Assembly: GCA_009602725.1 (NCBI GenBank)
Contig: WELB01000245.1
Coordinates: forward strand, 26,089-60,388
Source: Spirogloea muscicola
Lineage: Eukaryota > Streptophyta > Zygnematophyceae > Spirogloeales > Spirogloeaceae
Direction of reading: 5' to 3'
Length of the DNA: 34,300 nt
Positions 10,701-22,600 of this stretch are shown piece by piece (position 1 is the stretch's first letter; each line of letters starts with the position of its first letter). A program made the translations under genes and the position numbers. The notes under the pieces are model-generated. The model ran no database searches. It worked only from the letters and a program-made list of their open reading frames with translations, and was not told the DNA's origin.

Positions 10701-10962
10701 GCTCCTCCCTCATGAAGAAAACAGCTCTTCCAAGTGGACAGCAATGGCTGTGAGAGGCCAGCCCAGAGAAATGGACAAGGTATGGAAGGGCCGCAAAAAG
10801 CACGCCTATGGAAACATAGTGACCACTTGAGTCGGTGTGTACTCTCGCGCTTTTCTGGCCCCTTCGAAATTTGTTCATTCTTTTCTGGGCTGGCCAAGTA
10901 CAGCCATTGCCCTCTACTGGAAGAGTTCCTCCCTCATGGGCTGGCCTCTCAGAGCCATCGCC
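10701..10962. repeat. Dispersed repeat family, inverted pair of copies B and C
   Basis: Arm B (10701-10792, + strand) contains AACAGCTCTTCC, GCAATGGCTGTGAGAGGCCA and GACAAGGTATGGAAGGGCC. Arm C (about 10855-10932) reads on the - strand as GAACTCTTCC, GGCAATGGCTGT, TTGGCCAGCCCAGAAAAGAA and TTTCGAAGGGGCC, so it is the same unit inverted. A further partial inverted piece (GGCGATGGCTCTGAGAGGCC on the - strand) is at 10938-10962. The arms are separated by about 65 bases, making a foldback-like structure. Confidence 0.7.
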
Positions 10963-11333
10963 AGTTTTGTATTCTTCTGATACCAACTTGACGTAGGGCG
11001 TTGGTTTGTGTGACCCTGTTGTTTGCACTAGCTTTTTTCCAAGCAATGTACCGGCATAATTTGGCCTCCCTTTGGACAGCCCCTTTCTTTCTTCTTCTAG
11101 AGAGAGAAGGTGTACAGTGCGCGTGGAATGAACGGGTGGCCAAACCTGGCCCAATACACTGACAATTCGATTTACATTACTACTGACGAGCTTCGCAAGT
11201 GATGATGAGAGGATTGCGATTGCTATAAATGTCAACGTTGGATCAGATTATGTACTGGTTTTGCTGCGCCTGCTCCACCTCGTGCATAGCTGCCTGTGAG
11301 GTGTCCTGCTACATTTGCCCTGAAAACTCCCTT

Positions 11334-11606
11334 CTACTGTTGCTCGTTGTCCCTGATCTTGACAATGCCCTTCAATATTACTCCTTCCTTCCTGGCGACC
11401 TCGAAGTACCGCTTCGCATCATTCAATGTCAAAGCAATATGCAGGGGCGAATAATTCCTGCTGTCGGTGTCCAACCTCTGCCTGCTGACTGAGGCTTCCC
11501 AGTCAGTAAAATTGCTGCTCTTGCTCTGACGAGCCTCAGTGCTTCGTTTGCGTTTGGAGCTTGTTGAACTTTGACGAGAAGGTACACGTCCGACAAGCTT
11601 TCCCCT
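11334..11606 (-). pseudogene. Unrecognised coding-like stretch (possible last exon or broken gene)
   Basis: On the - strand, 90 sense codons run without a stop from 11606 to a TAG at 11334-11336, with no ATG. The C-terminal half is protein-like: FTDWEASVSRQRLDTDSRNY then YSPLHIALTLNDAKRYFEVA and RKEGVILKGIVKIRDNEQQ. After the TAG the same frame stays open another 33 codons (to TGA at 11232-11234). The N-terminal half is a Ser/Arg/Lys-rich linker. I do not recognise the family. It could be the last exon of a gene whose other exons I cannot find, a decayed gene, or a transposon fragment. No splice acceptor is convincing, though AG sites occur near 11600. Confidence 0.3.
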
Positions 11607-11609
11607 TCA

Positions 11610-12808
11610 CTTGTCACAGCTAGTGACACTGAGCCCTGCTGGACGTGTGCTGTAAGTGTGCAAGCATGTCCTGAGGTGGTGGGAGTTGTGTCATTGGCTT
11701 GTTGCACACGTAGTGGCAAGAAGGTCAAGGTAGAGCCTCTTCTCTGTAAACTACAAGCCTTGCTCAATTCTTCTGAACCGCGGACTGAATTTTCTGAAGC
11801 CATTGCACCTAATCATATTGACGAGGCATGCCATCAAGCACAAAATAGAAAACCTCTGTTGTTGTTGTTCTTATCTCTGGGCTGGCCTCTCAGCAGCTGT
11901 TCCAAATAGCGCGCCTTCTTTGACTGCTCTGTGTTTGCAGAGAGATGTGCACAGAGCATACTGCATCCTCCAGACCGAGCCTAAGCCAGAACCTACAGCT
12001 CACCAGCTACTCTGTATATCACTTGCAATGGCCATCAGTCATGCCTGGTCGATGCAACAACAGATGCAATCCATGCGCATCACAATGTACCACACTACGT
12101 CCAAGATTTATCATGCCATGAAGGTCTTGCTTAGCAAATTCGTTGCCAAGACAGAGCCTTGGCACGCACTCTTGGTTCCTAATGACACCCCCCTTAAAGC
12201 AACCGCTTGTTCTCTTGAAATTAGTTTGCAAAGCATACGAGTAGTCATAGATATTGCGATCAGACGTCAAAGCAGTCTCTGGTAGAAAATAGAGTAGCAC
12301 TCTTATCTGAGATAATGTCCTGTAGAGATAATGTCCTGTGTTTGGTCTCTCTGGACCTTGTCCAATTTCTCAGGGTTGGCATTGTGGCACGATTGCCCCC
12401 TTCTGGAAGGGGAGCTTACCTGGAAGGTGTTGTGACAATGTAACTGCTGGTACCTGTGGTTCTTGATTGACTAGTCAATATGATTACATCGCTTCTCAGA
12501 AGGCCCGAGGCCACTCGATACAGAGGCTCTCATGACGATTTCTCGAGCATATGCTGCAGAAGGAGCTATGTGCAGGTTTACTATGCCCAACAGTCAGGAA
12601 ACAGCTGACAGAAAAGTAGCACCAGCATAACCTTCAAACACACACAGTTTCCCACAGATTGTCGCCGAACACTGCAGGCCAGCGTGACCTTTGCTTGACT
12701 GAAATATACTGCAGACCTCCACAACCTCACAGGCGACTGAGGGTCACAAGCGATAGAATTTCATGACTCTGATCAACACACTGGCAATCGGTGGCAGGTG
12801 CGACTGTC
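11610..12808. other. Spacer, no supported gene
   Basis: About 1.2 kb with scattered short open frames on both strands, none with convincing motifs or splice structure. A small piece of the dispersed repeat (GGGCTGGCCTCTCAGCAGC) occurs at 11879-11897. A 16-bp tandem duplication lies at 12309-12339. The right part should contain the promoter of the SET-domain gene. Confidence 0.4.
12309..12339. repeat. Two tandem copies of a 16-bp unit
   Basis: GAGATAATGTCCTGT occurs at 12309-12323 and again at 12325-12339, separated by one A, which is a simple tandem duplication. Confidence 0.9.
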
Positions 12809-12964
12809 ATGACAGTCTTGGGGCACTTCGGGGGGCTCCTCGACAGCCCATGGCGGCTGAAGCTCGAGCTCGGCTACGGCGACGGGCTGGGCCGAGCGCA
12901 GCGCGACCTGCGCCCTCGGTGGCGGGCTAGCTGGCCGCGCCCCGCCGCCGCGGCCGCCGCCGCC
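12809..12964 (+). CDS. Possible first coding exon of the SET-domain gene, cut by the N gap
   Basis: From ATG at 12809 a frame stays open into the gap: MTVLGHFGGLLDSPWRLKLE, then Arg/Trp-rich residues and a poly-Ala run encoded by GCC triplets. GC content rises sharply as at other gene starts here. I cannot link it across the gap to the zinc-knuckle frame at 13665, and it has no recognised motif. It could be the N-terminus of the ATXR3-like protein, an internal exon (an AG acceptor precedes it at 12797), or non-coding leader. Confidence 0.35.
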
Positions 12965-13664
12965 NNNNNNNNNNNNNNNNNNNNNNNNNNNNNNNNNNNN
13001 NNNNNNNNNNNNNNNNNNNNNNNNNNNNNNNNNNNNNNNNNNNNNNNNNNNNNNNNNNNNNNNNNNNNNNNNNNNNNNNNNNNNNNNNNNNNNNNNNNNN
13101 NNNNNNNNNNNNNNNNNNNNNNNNNNNNNNNNNNNNNNNNNNNNNNNNNNNNNNNNNNNNNNNNNNNNNNNNNNNNNNNNNNNNNNNNNNNNNNNNNNNN
13201 NNNNNNNNNNNNNNNNNNNNNNNNNNNNNNNNNNNNNNNNNNNNNNNNNNNNNNNNNNNNNNNNNNNNNNNNNNNNNNNNNNNNNNNNNNNNNNNNNNNN
13301 NNNNNNNNNNNNNNNNNNNNNNNNNNNNNNNNNNNNNNNNNNNNNNNNNNNNNNNNNNNNNNNNNNNNNNNNNNNNNNNNNNNNNNNNNNNNNNNNNNNN
13401 NNNNNNNNNNNNNNNNNNNNNNNNNNNNNNNNNNNNNNNNNNNNNNNNNNNNNNNNNNNNNNNNNNNNNNNNNNNNNNNNNNNNNNNNNNNNNNNNNNNN
13501 NNNNNNNNNNNNNNNNNNNNNNNNNNNNNNNNNNNNNNNNNNNNNNNNNNNNNNNNNNNNNNNNNNNNNNNNNNNNNNNNNNNNNNNNNNNNNNNNNNNN
13601 NNNNNNNNNNNNNNNNNNNNNNNNNNNNNNNNNNNNNNNNNNNNNNNNNNNNNNNNNNNNNNNN
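12965..13664. other. Assembly gap (700 N)
   Basis: Exactly 700 unresolved bases, flanked on the left by GCC triplets. The round size suggests an estimated scaffold gap, and triplet-repeat DNA probably caused the break. It removes the N-terminal part of the SET-domain gene. Confidence 0.98.
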
Positions 13665-16600
13665 GCCGGCGCCGCTCAGCGTGCTCTGCAAGCGCTGCCG
13701 GCGGCCAGGCCACTATGCGCGCTACTGCCCCGCCGCCGAGTGCTTCCGCTGCGGCGCCCCCGGCCACGTCGCGGCCAACTGCCAGGAGCCTGCGCCCCGC
13801 CACGCCTCCGCGCCGCAGGCCTGGGCCAGGGCCGCCGCCGGCGAACGCCAGTGGCTGCTGAGAGGCGGCACCGGCGGCAATGGCACGGAGAGCCGCTGGG
13901 AGCCAGACGAAGCCGCGGCCTGGAAGCACGGCGGCGGCGAGGGCCGTCGCAGTGGAGCCGTTAACGGCGACCGAGGCGGGAGGGACAAGTGCCATTTAGA
14001 CGACCTTGCCGTTGGCGCTGGGAGGTATGCCAGCTGGGGCGACGAGCCGGTCGCGGAGGAGGCGCCGCGCAGTGCCTCAGCCAAGCTCGGGCGAGGGCCT
14101 TGGCATGCCGCCATCAGCAGCCCGCGCAACCGCAACCAGGACACGCCAGCTGTGCCGTCAGAAGCGGCGAGCGATCTGGGGTGGCATCCCATGGGGAGCT
14201 TCGCGGCCGCCGCCTCCACGGTGGCGGACGAGCGCCCTGCTTTGGTGGGCCCCCACGACCGTGGCAGCGAACGTGGCAGCGGCGAAGAAGGCGGCCCTGG
14301 ATGGTTCTACAACGGCCGCGACGGCGGGCTCCATGGCCCGTTCCCACTGGTGCAGCTCAAGCGCTGGCTCACCCAGGGTCTGCTGCCGCTCGACCACCTC
14401 GTCTTCCGCGGCGGCAGCAACGTGTGGCTCACACTCGAGAACGCGCAGTCGCCGCCACCACCGCCCTTACCACGGTCACAGCTGCCGCCGTCTCCACCAC
14501 TGCCGCCACCTTCCCCGCGGTCTGGCGCGAGCAGCGCGGCGTTCCTGGCGGCGCTAGCTCGTCCACTTTCAAGTGCCGGTTCCCGCCCAGAGGCCCTTGA
14601 GGCGAATGGAGATCGCGTCAGTGTCCCGTTGGCCGACCAAGACGGAGCTTCAGGGCCAGCACTGAGCGACTGCGGCTTCAGCGATGCAACGGAGGAGAGT
14701 GGGAGCAAGGAAGGTGGCGGCAAAGACAGTCAAGAGGCTGGTGGCAAGGAGGAGGAGGTCGACCAGGGCTTGGCGGCAATCGACCGTCGCGTGGAGCAGC
14801 TCATGCAGGGCTTCCGACGCGCCGAGGGCCATGAGAAAGAGATCGTCACTGGTGAGGGTTCTGCTGCAATGACGCTGAGTGTGGACCTAACAAGAGGCAA
14901 TGTTGACTGGCCATTGATGACAGCATGTCACCGAAGCACTGACTCCGGCTTCCTTGGTCTCTTTTGCGCAGAGGCGCTGCGGTCTGCATCGCGTCGCGCT
15001 GCCGAGGATTCTGACGTTGAATGGGCCTCGGAAGGTGAGGTGGTCGCACTTGGCGCAACGACAAATACTTAGGTCAAATTTGCAGGTCATAGTCCAACAT
15101 GATAATTATCTAGATTTATCTGGGTTTACAGAGGGCTTCTCAGTAACACTGATATAACAGCCTGCTAATAAAGGTTGGCATACAGGACACCAAGCGCACC
15201 AGATAGTAGAGCCAAGCTGTGCCGCTCTCTTGATGCTGACTTGTATTGGTCACGACCAGCGGGGCACTTAAGGATAGTGCTACTCACATTGTTGTTGTGA
15301 GGGTCTAGATTTAGCTTTTGTGGGACGAGTACTGTCAGGATTGGGGTTACTTTCAGAACAGGGAGAAGGCTCTTCGCAGGCTCTCATGCAGATATCACGT
15401 TCTTGGCTGATGCAGAGTGGCCGAGGAGCCACAGAGGGCCCCAGGGCTTTGCAGAGCCCTGGCAGTATCCAGAATTCGGCAGCAAGCCTGGGCCAACAGC
15501 TGCTGCGGCAGCACCAGTTCCAGGACTGGGTCTGGAGGCCTCATCGCCTGCTGCTAAGTTGATGAAGGAGGAGGACCTCAGCAAGGTAGAGAGCGAACGA
15601 GACAGCGGGATGCCTGCTTGGTGCAACGAGGAAGCTTCTTCCCAGGAGGTTGCCGTGGTTGGCAATGGCGGCGCTTTGCTACGGGGCAGCAATGTGGCGG
15701 GGCTGTGGCCGCTCCGGGGCGGGGATTGGTGCTGGGAGACCACCGAGCAGGTCGCCGGAGCGCCGGCGGAGGGCGTCAAGCGTGTCGTCAACGGCGGCCG
15801 GCCGCTGTGCCTCGAGCGCAGTGGCGGGGCGGTCGATCCCAGGCCGCCGCCGACAGCGGCCAGGCCTGCGGTGCCGGCGGCAGGTGCGCTGCTAGCGCTG
15901 CCTGACTGGGCCTGCAAGGCTGCTGAAGCAGCCAGCGGGAGCTCGCTGCTAGAGGCGGCCACATCACACGGCCTGTCAGTGAGAGTTCGGCCGCCAGGAG
16001 CCGGCGAGGTGTCCTCGCCGTCGCTGGAGCAGGGCGGCACGCCGCGCTCGCAGGGCTCCACACCAAGAGCAGTGACTCCCAGCAAGGGGAGGGGATTCCC
16101 AGTGGCCATCAAGCCGCCGACTGGCAGCGGTGGCAGCAGCGGCGAGACAGCAAAGCAGCAGGGCTTGTCGGTGAAGGGGGGCTCGCGGGTGCTGTCGCCG
16201 TCGGCAGCAGCCACTGTGCAAGCTGGAGCCAGGGCCAGGACGACCAGCGGCGGTGGTGGCATAAAGCCGGCCGGCGTCCCGCCGCGGGCTGGCAGCAGGC
16301 CCGTGTCGAGGAGGGCGGAAGAGGGAGGAGGCCGGATGGAGATCCTGCCGCTGGCCCGCCGCAACGTGGAGGTCCTCAAGAGGCAGGCGCTGGCGGTAAC
16401 AGCGAGGCTTCCGAGGGAGGACGTTGGCGACAAGGACGTTGTGCTTGGCAGCCCTCCGCCAGAGAGCCGGTTGCTCCAAGGGCCGCCCTTCATGCCGGCG
16501 GAGCCTGCAGGTGGCTGCCGGGGATCGCAAGAGGGGTCCTCGCCGCTGCTGTCACAGCCCTCTCCTGGCACCGGTAGAGCGCCATCGGGTGCAGCGCTGG

Positions 16601-19600
16601 CGCCTTCGCCAGGCTCACAGAGTTGGGGAGACGTCAAGGATGCTGTTCTGCAAGAGCAGAGCAGCGTAGACATGAGAGAGGACAGTCAGCAGTCAGCGGC
16701 CTCTGCGGAGCAGCGGGCCTGCCTAAGCGAGCACGGCGGCGTGGCGCTCCCGTGGGTTGCTACCGTACAAACGCAGAAGAGCGGCAACAAGGGGGAGCCA
16801 GACAGTGGGCACCAGCGCAGGGCAGAGCCAAGCGCTGTGCTTGGCACTGCAGCGCACGTCTGCCGGAAGCTTCACGAAAGCGTTGTGTCGGCGTATCGCA
16901 CCAAGGTCCTGGCGGCGGCCCTCAAGGACGCCCTGAGCGATCGGCTTGGTAGCTCTCGGCAGGTGAACGACCGGACATTGGATCCAGTGTCGAGGCTGCT
17001 ACCAGATGGGAGGGACTCTGCTACACTGTCCCCAGCTTCGACAGGCATTGTTGAGGATGGCCCTGCAACCATATCCAGGCCAGATGGGTTGAGGTCAATC
17101 AATGGTAAGTTATCACTATCTTGGAGCTGTACTTCGCGCCGGCTGCCGTGTTTTGGATGCCCGAGGTCACTATGTGCTCAGTGTGCCACATTGGTGCAAT
17201 TGATGGCATACTTATACTGCAATAGAGTGTGGCTTCAATTTTCAGCAGATTTTGCCTAGTGTGTCTTTTTCCAGTGTATATGCCTTACATGCAGTGCCTT
17301 AACTGCCAAGTGAAGTGTAGTGTAGCCTCGTTCCTTTATCCTGACTTGCAAAATCCGCTGAAGGTTGAAGGAGTAAGCGAGAATTTACTGACTATCTTCT
17401 CTGTGCACGTCTTGGCAGGTTTTGATGTTCGAAGCGATAATCAGGTAGTAGGCGCTGAGTCCACATCCCAGCTTCGCAGCTCGGTGCCACAATTTCCAGG
17501 GGCAGAGAAGGTGGCTCCCCCTTCGACGAGCCACGACGGTCACAGACCCCAGAGACGCATGTTGAGCACACTCGACACAGACTCTGACGAGGACAAGGGG
17601 GGCACTTGGGGAGGCACCCTGTCATTGCCAAATGTCAGGGACACTCAGGCGAAACTGAGCGAGGAGGACATAGACGTCCTGAATGCTGTTGCCAGGCGCA
17701 TAGATTGCGATGCACGGCAGCGCTCAGCAGGCGGCCAGTGCAGGCCAATGAAGGCTCGGCTCCTGGGCGCCACTCCGGACCTTACTGAAGTAGACCACTG
17801 TCTGAAGCCCAGGGCTGATAGCTGGCGCGATCAGTGTGGGGCTGGCCAGGGCTGGGCGGAGCTGCCGTCGTCGGCGCTGGTCCAGGTCCTTGCCTGCCTG
17901 CGTGGCAACCTGCAAAGCCTTGTCAGGGCCTCAGCTACCTGCAAGGCCTGGCGCTTGGCAGTGACCCACTTCATGCCGGAGCTGAGGATGGCGGACCTGT
18001 CAGATGTTGGCACCAACTTTCAGACAGAAGCGTTCGCCTCCTTGCAGGTTTGATCAGCTGACATCTCACCACTTTTTTCCCCAGTGCTTTCACAGTACGT
18101 TGTCAGTGTATGTGGTGAAGAGCTGATAGACCATCAATGGCAGTGGCCAGCTCACACTCTCTCTCTCAAGGTGCACATGTGCTGCTTGCATACACCTCTC
18201 CCAAATCTCTGTGCCTTTCTCTTACTTGCACTCACCAGCCCCATGCTATTTGCTCCCCTTTGTGCCAGGCGTTGAAACCTAGGGGCCTAAAGAGGGCGTC
18301 CTTGAAGAAGTGCACGCAGCTCTCGTTGAAGTCTGTAGAAAGCCTCCTGCAGACCTGTCCTTCCATCAGTGAGCTTGATATCACAGGCTGCGCTCACCTC
18401 CGAGATCTTCCTCACTTGCACCCAGAAGTCTGCTTCGTTGATGAGGGGATGAAGCTGGGAGTCAGGAACGGAAAGATTGCCAGGCTCTCTGCAGACAGCG
18501 GGAAGAAGTTGCGGGGCGTTGCCACCGTGAAGCACGTGAAGGCAGTCCCCGGTTCTGACAACCTGAATCATGACTTCTACCAGAATGGTGCTGTGGTAAG
18601 GAACATACCTGGGAATGCGCTGGACAGGGTTTCAGGTGGACTTCAAAAGTCCATGCCTGGAAGCACATATCAATCAGGGGGAGTTGGCAGAGCCAGGCTC
18701 GCAAATGGTGCAGGTTGGTCGAGATCAAATAATCTCGGTCATCCCAGTGGCAAAGCTAAGGTGGGGAGCAAACGGGGGAGCGCCGAGAAACAAACAAGCA
18801 ACAAAAGCGAGAAAGTGACACTGATAGGGAGGGAGCTGGAGAGCGTGCTCCGGAAGTTGGTTGCTATGGACAAGAAGCGCATCTTCACGCAGCCAATGAC
18901 GGATGATGTCTGCCCCAAATACTCGGCGAAGATCAAGGTGCCTATGGACCTGTCTCTTATTGAGAAGCGGCTCCGTCAGGGCGTGTACTCTGGAGGAGCC
19001 AAGGCCGCGGATGAATTCTTCTCAGATATCAGCCGCATGTGCCGCAACGTCTGGCAGTATGTCCCCCCAAAGCCTATCCAAGAGCATGTTTCAAAGCTGC
19101 AATGTATGCGACAGCTGCAGTGCATATACGATTCACAGTAGTCGTGCATTGAGGGTCTTGCATTGCTTGTCTAAAACCATTCCGGCTCTTTATCTCGGAC
19201 TACAGGTGCGAGATGAATCTGGGCACGAAGAGCCCCTTGTACAACCATGCAACAGAGCTCTTCAAAGAGAATCACCGATTGAATGCTGCATTTATGAAGG
19301 CTATACAACCAGATCTAAGCAGGTGGGCACAAGGAATACAAAGTTGCGGCATCTGGGGTGGTCCTCTATCAAATACTCTGATCTCACGGTGATCAGGATG
19401 AACTGATGTTTCGGCGTATGTTTTGTTGACCTTGCCATCAGGACAAAGAGCGTGCTCATCAAAGCCAAGCCTTCGAGCAAGTCTTCAGGGAGACGGCGGA
19501 AGGTGGAGGAAGGGGTGCTGACAAAGCCAGGTAGAAAGAGGAGAAGGAACGAGAACAGCTCCTCGGAAGAGGAAGAGGGCAGCGTTGACGATAGCGGAGA

Positions 19601-22600
19601 GGATGACATTGCAAGGAGAAAGGGCGTCGCGCGTGAAAAGCAGACAGTCGTGGAGAGGAATCCTTGGTCAGAGTCGGAGGACGAGGATGAGAGCTCAGGG
19701 TCCGAAATTGATGATGATGTGAGTATTCCATAGATTGATGGTCTGTGATTGCTTTGTGCAACTACAGCCTGCTGGATTCGCCTTGCTGCTCTGTCCTTTA
19801 AATGTCTTGCTTTTGGAAGGCCTTCTGCTAACGGCAACGAAGATGGAATGCATATTTGCTGTAGAGAGAGAGAGAGAGTCGACACTGCAACAGTCTCTCC
19901 ACTGTGTACAATGAGGATGTGTCTATCCGTCTTGTGCTTGGATAGGCAAGAGGCCATATTGATCTTAGACTGACTCAGAAGGCAAATATGTGTGCAGGAT
20001 TTCACAGAGTTCCTCACAGAGCCAGCGGAGGTGGAGAGAAGGGAGAAGGAGAAGGCTAAGAAGATAGAGGAAAAGGAGGAGGAAGAGTGGAAGAAGCGGT
20101 GCGCGGAGATGGGCATTGGTGCCGAGGAGCGTCAGAAGCGCAAGGCCTGGGGCAACAGCATGAATAGCAAGGCAACGGTGCCACCCATCACCAGAAAGTA
20201 CGAGGTAAAGTCTGGAGTAAACCCACTGAAGGTTCTATTGCAGGAAGCAAGTATGTCTGTGGAACCACAAGTGCATCCTTTCTCAACCCCGTCTCTTGGC
20301 AGCATTGAGTCCTTTTCCCCTTGGCTGTGGGGCAACATGCTTGTTTGGGTGCTGTGTGGTAACGTTGTAAGGTCAAAGTCACTGGCTCAGGGCTATGTTG
20401 CTGCGTTCACAGGTTATCAATGAGTACTTCATTGTGGAGGAGGAGGAGGAGGTTCAACAGAAGATGGTAGTGCACCTTCCGGAGACTTACGCGAATTCAA
20501 ATCATCCTCAGGTGAGCTTCATTCTCTAGGGCTCATGCCAGGTCATGCTTGTAGTTCTGGAAGCAAGATGGTGCTCACTCTTTAATGTGCACATGCCGAG
20601 TTCGTCGAGGATTGATGTCCATATGAGTCAGGTGTATGTCTGTGCTTCTTTATAGCACAGACTTCTGTATTGGGGAAGTTTGTCCATGGTTGTTCTTGTG
20701 GCTGAATGATTTTGGGTAGTAGTAGATTTGATCAGTAGTCATTCTAGAGGTGTTGCCTAGCTCTGACTCCAAACTTGGGTGGTTCTGTGCATACGAGCAT
20801 GATAGAGCTAGTGCAGCTAATGTGGCCCTTTAGCTAGTCATGGATTGTGACTTGGTTGCTTCAGGCCTCTTGACGGATGAAGTACTGACTAAACCAATAA
20901 ATATTTGTCAGGCAAATGCTGAGCAGTACTGTCATCTTGACGTTCCTGACCTGAAAAAGCCGAAGCCGCGGAAGGTGCTTGGCAAAGAGGTTGTGGAGCA
21001 GGAGGTGTATGGGATCGACCCATTTACTCATAATCTCCTTCTGGACACCATGCCAAGCAATCATATGGGCTTCTTGGAGCAGGAAGATCAACAAGCATTC
21101 ATTGAGGAGGTTACATTTTCTCCTTATAATGGTTCTGGCTAAGCCTAGTGAAACTTTATGCTGCTTTGTGCATATAGTCTGTAAGCTGAAATCTGTAGGT
21201 GCCCTCGAGCAGCGAGTGTAAATCACTAAATTCTGCATAACAAGATTGCAATTCAGAGTATTGGGCAGCCTTATTCTGGTCCTTAGGCCCTCACCTTGAG
21301 GAATCTAAGGCTTGAGCCCTGTAATCTTAGACCTGAGGAATTTACTTCTGCTATCAACGTAGTAATCACAGGTCCTCAGTCATCCTTACTCAACATATCT
21401 GAGCTTCTTCATGCTCCTGCAGACACTTCTACTGGCTCTGAACAAGGAAGCACAGATGTTTGGAGGAGAGCTGAAGGCGCCCATGGAGCTGCCACTCGAC
21501 CGTGTCATGGAGCGGGTCATCAAAGAGGCTGAGGAGAAAGGGGACAGCCAACTCGGCACCTTCACATCGCTCCTCCTGGCCAACATGCGGGCCCGCCCAA
21601 AAGATAAGTACAACGCATATCGGAAGGGCTTGGGCGTCATCTGCAACTCCTCCGATGGCTTCACCCGCGACGACTTCGTGGTGGAGTTCTTTGGCGAGGT
21701 CAGCCGTCTGCTATTGAGCATGTATTTGTGCATCATGGTGGCGCTCAAGTCAATTCATGTCTGGTGAGCTGAGGTCCTAGGATGCCTTTGGGCGGCTAAA
21801 GCTGGGTCAGATTGTGCATCTGGCTGGCTGAGAAGCTGCTTACTTACAGCCGAAGGTATGGATTTTCTTACATGGGCTCGATGTCAGCCAATGGTACATG
21901 AGCAGGCGTATAGCCTATCCTGAGATAGTTCGCATTTGCAGGTGTACCCGCCCTGGAGGTGGTTTGAGAAGCAAGATGGCATACGCTTCATCCAGAAGAA
22001 GGAGTCTGTTACCGAATTCTACAACATCTACCTTGAGCGCCCCAAGGTTCACTTGCTCAGAGGAGCAGAAGCTTGTGTTTCTCTTCTTTGGTCCATGATT
22101 CTGCATCCGTATCGCTGAGATCGCAATGCACAGCGCCTTAATGTGTACCCATTTTTATACTTTACGTGATTGCTTGGGTGTGAGTCACAAACGAGACATG
22201 CATACTTGATGCAATGATGTTGGCTGAGCTTCGTCTCTGCGCTGCTTCAGGCTGATGCCGCCGGCTATGATGTGCTCATCGTCGACGCCATGCACAGAGC
22301 CAATTTCGCCAGCCGCCTATGCCACTCATGCAGACCCAATTGCGAAGCCAAGTAGGTGGCTTGACAGTGAAGGCTGGTCAATGGCCCATACACTTGTCAT
22401 TCTGTATGCTCACTATGAATCTGCAATATTGATCGAGACTCCCATTAACCGTAAGAGCTTCATGGTGCTGGCAGCTCTAAGCCATGCTGCTGGATTGCGT
22501 ATCAAATAGCTCTCCAACATGGTTCACTGACTGGGAATTGTTGTTTTTCTTGTGAGCAGGGTGACGGCCGTTGATGGGAAGTACATGATTGGTGTCTACA

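Noticed and set aside
10615-11235. 206-codon - strand frame
   Set aside because: It runs through the inverted repeat copies and has no protein-family features.
12019-12300. 93-codon - strand frame and the opposite 160-codon + strand frame (11803-12285)
   Set aside because: No recognisable motif, no splice partners and mixed composition. Either could be chance in about 1 kb of spacer.
12874-13995. Frames running through the N gap on both strands
   Set aside because: They are continuous only because Ns contain no stops, so no evidence connects the two sides.
14307-14723. 138-codon - strand frame
   Set aside because: It is antisense to the GYF-domain exon, whose sense frame is clearly real.
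15384-16673. 429-codon - strand frame
   Set aside because: It lies antisense to the large disordered exon of the SET gene, whose own frame continues through correct splice junctions. It is a GC-rich shadow with low-complexity Ser/Pro/Ala.
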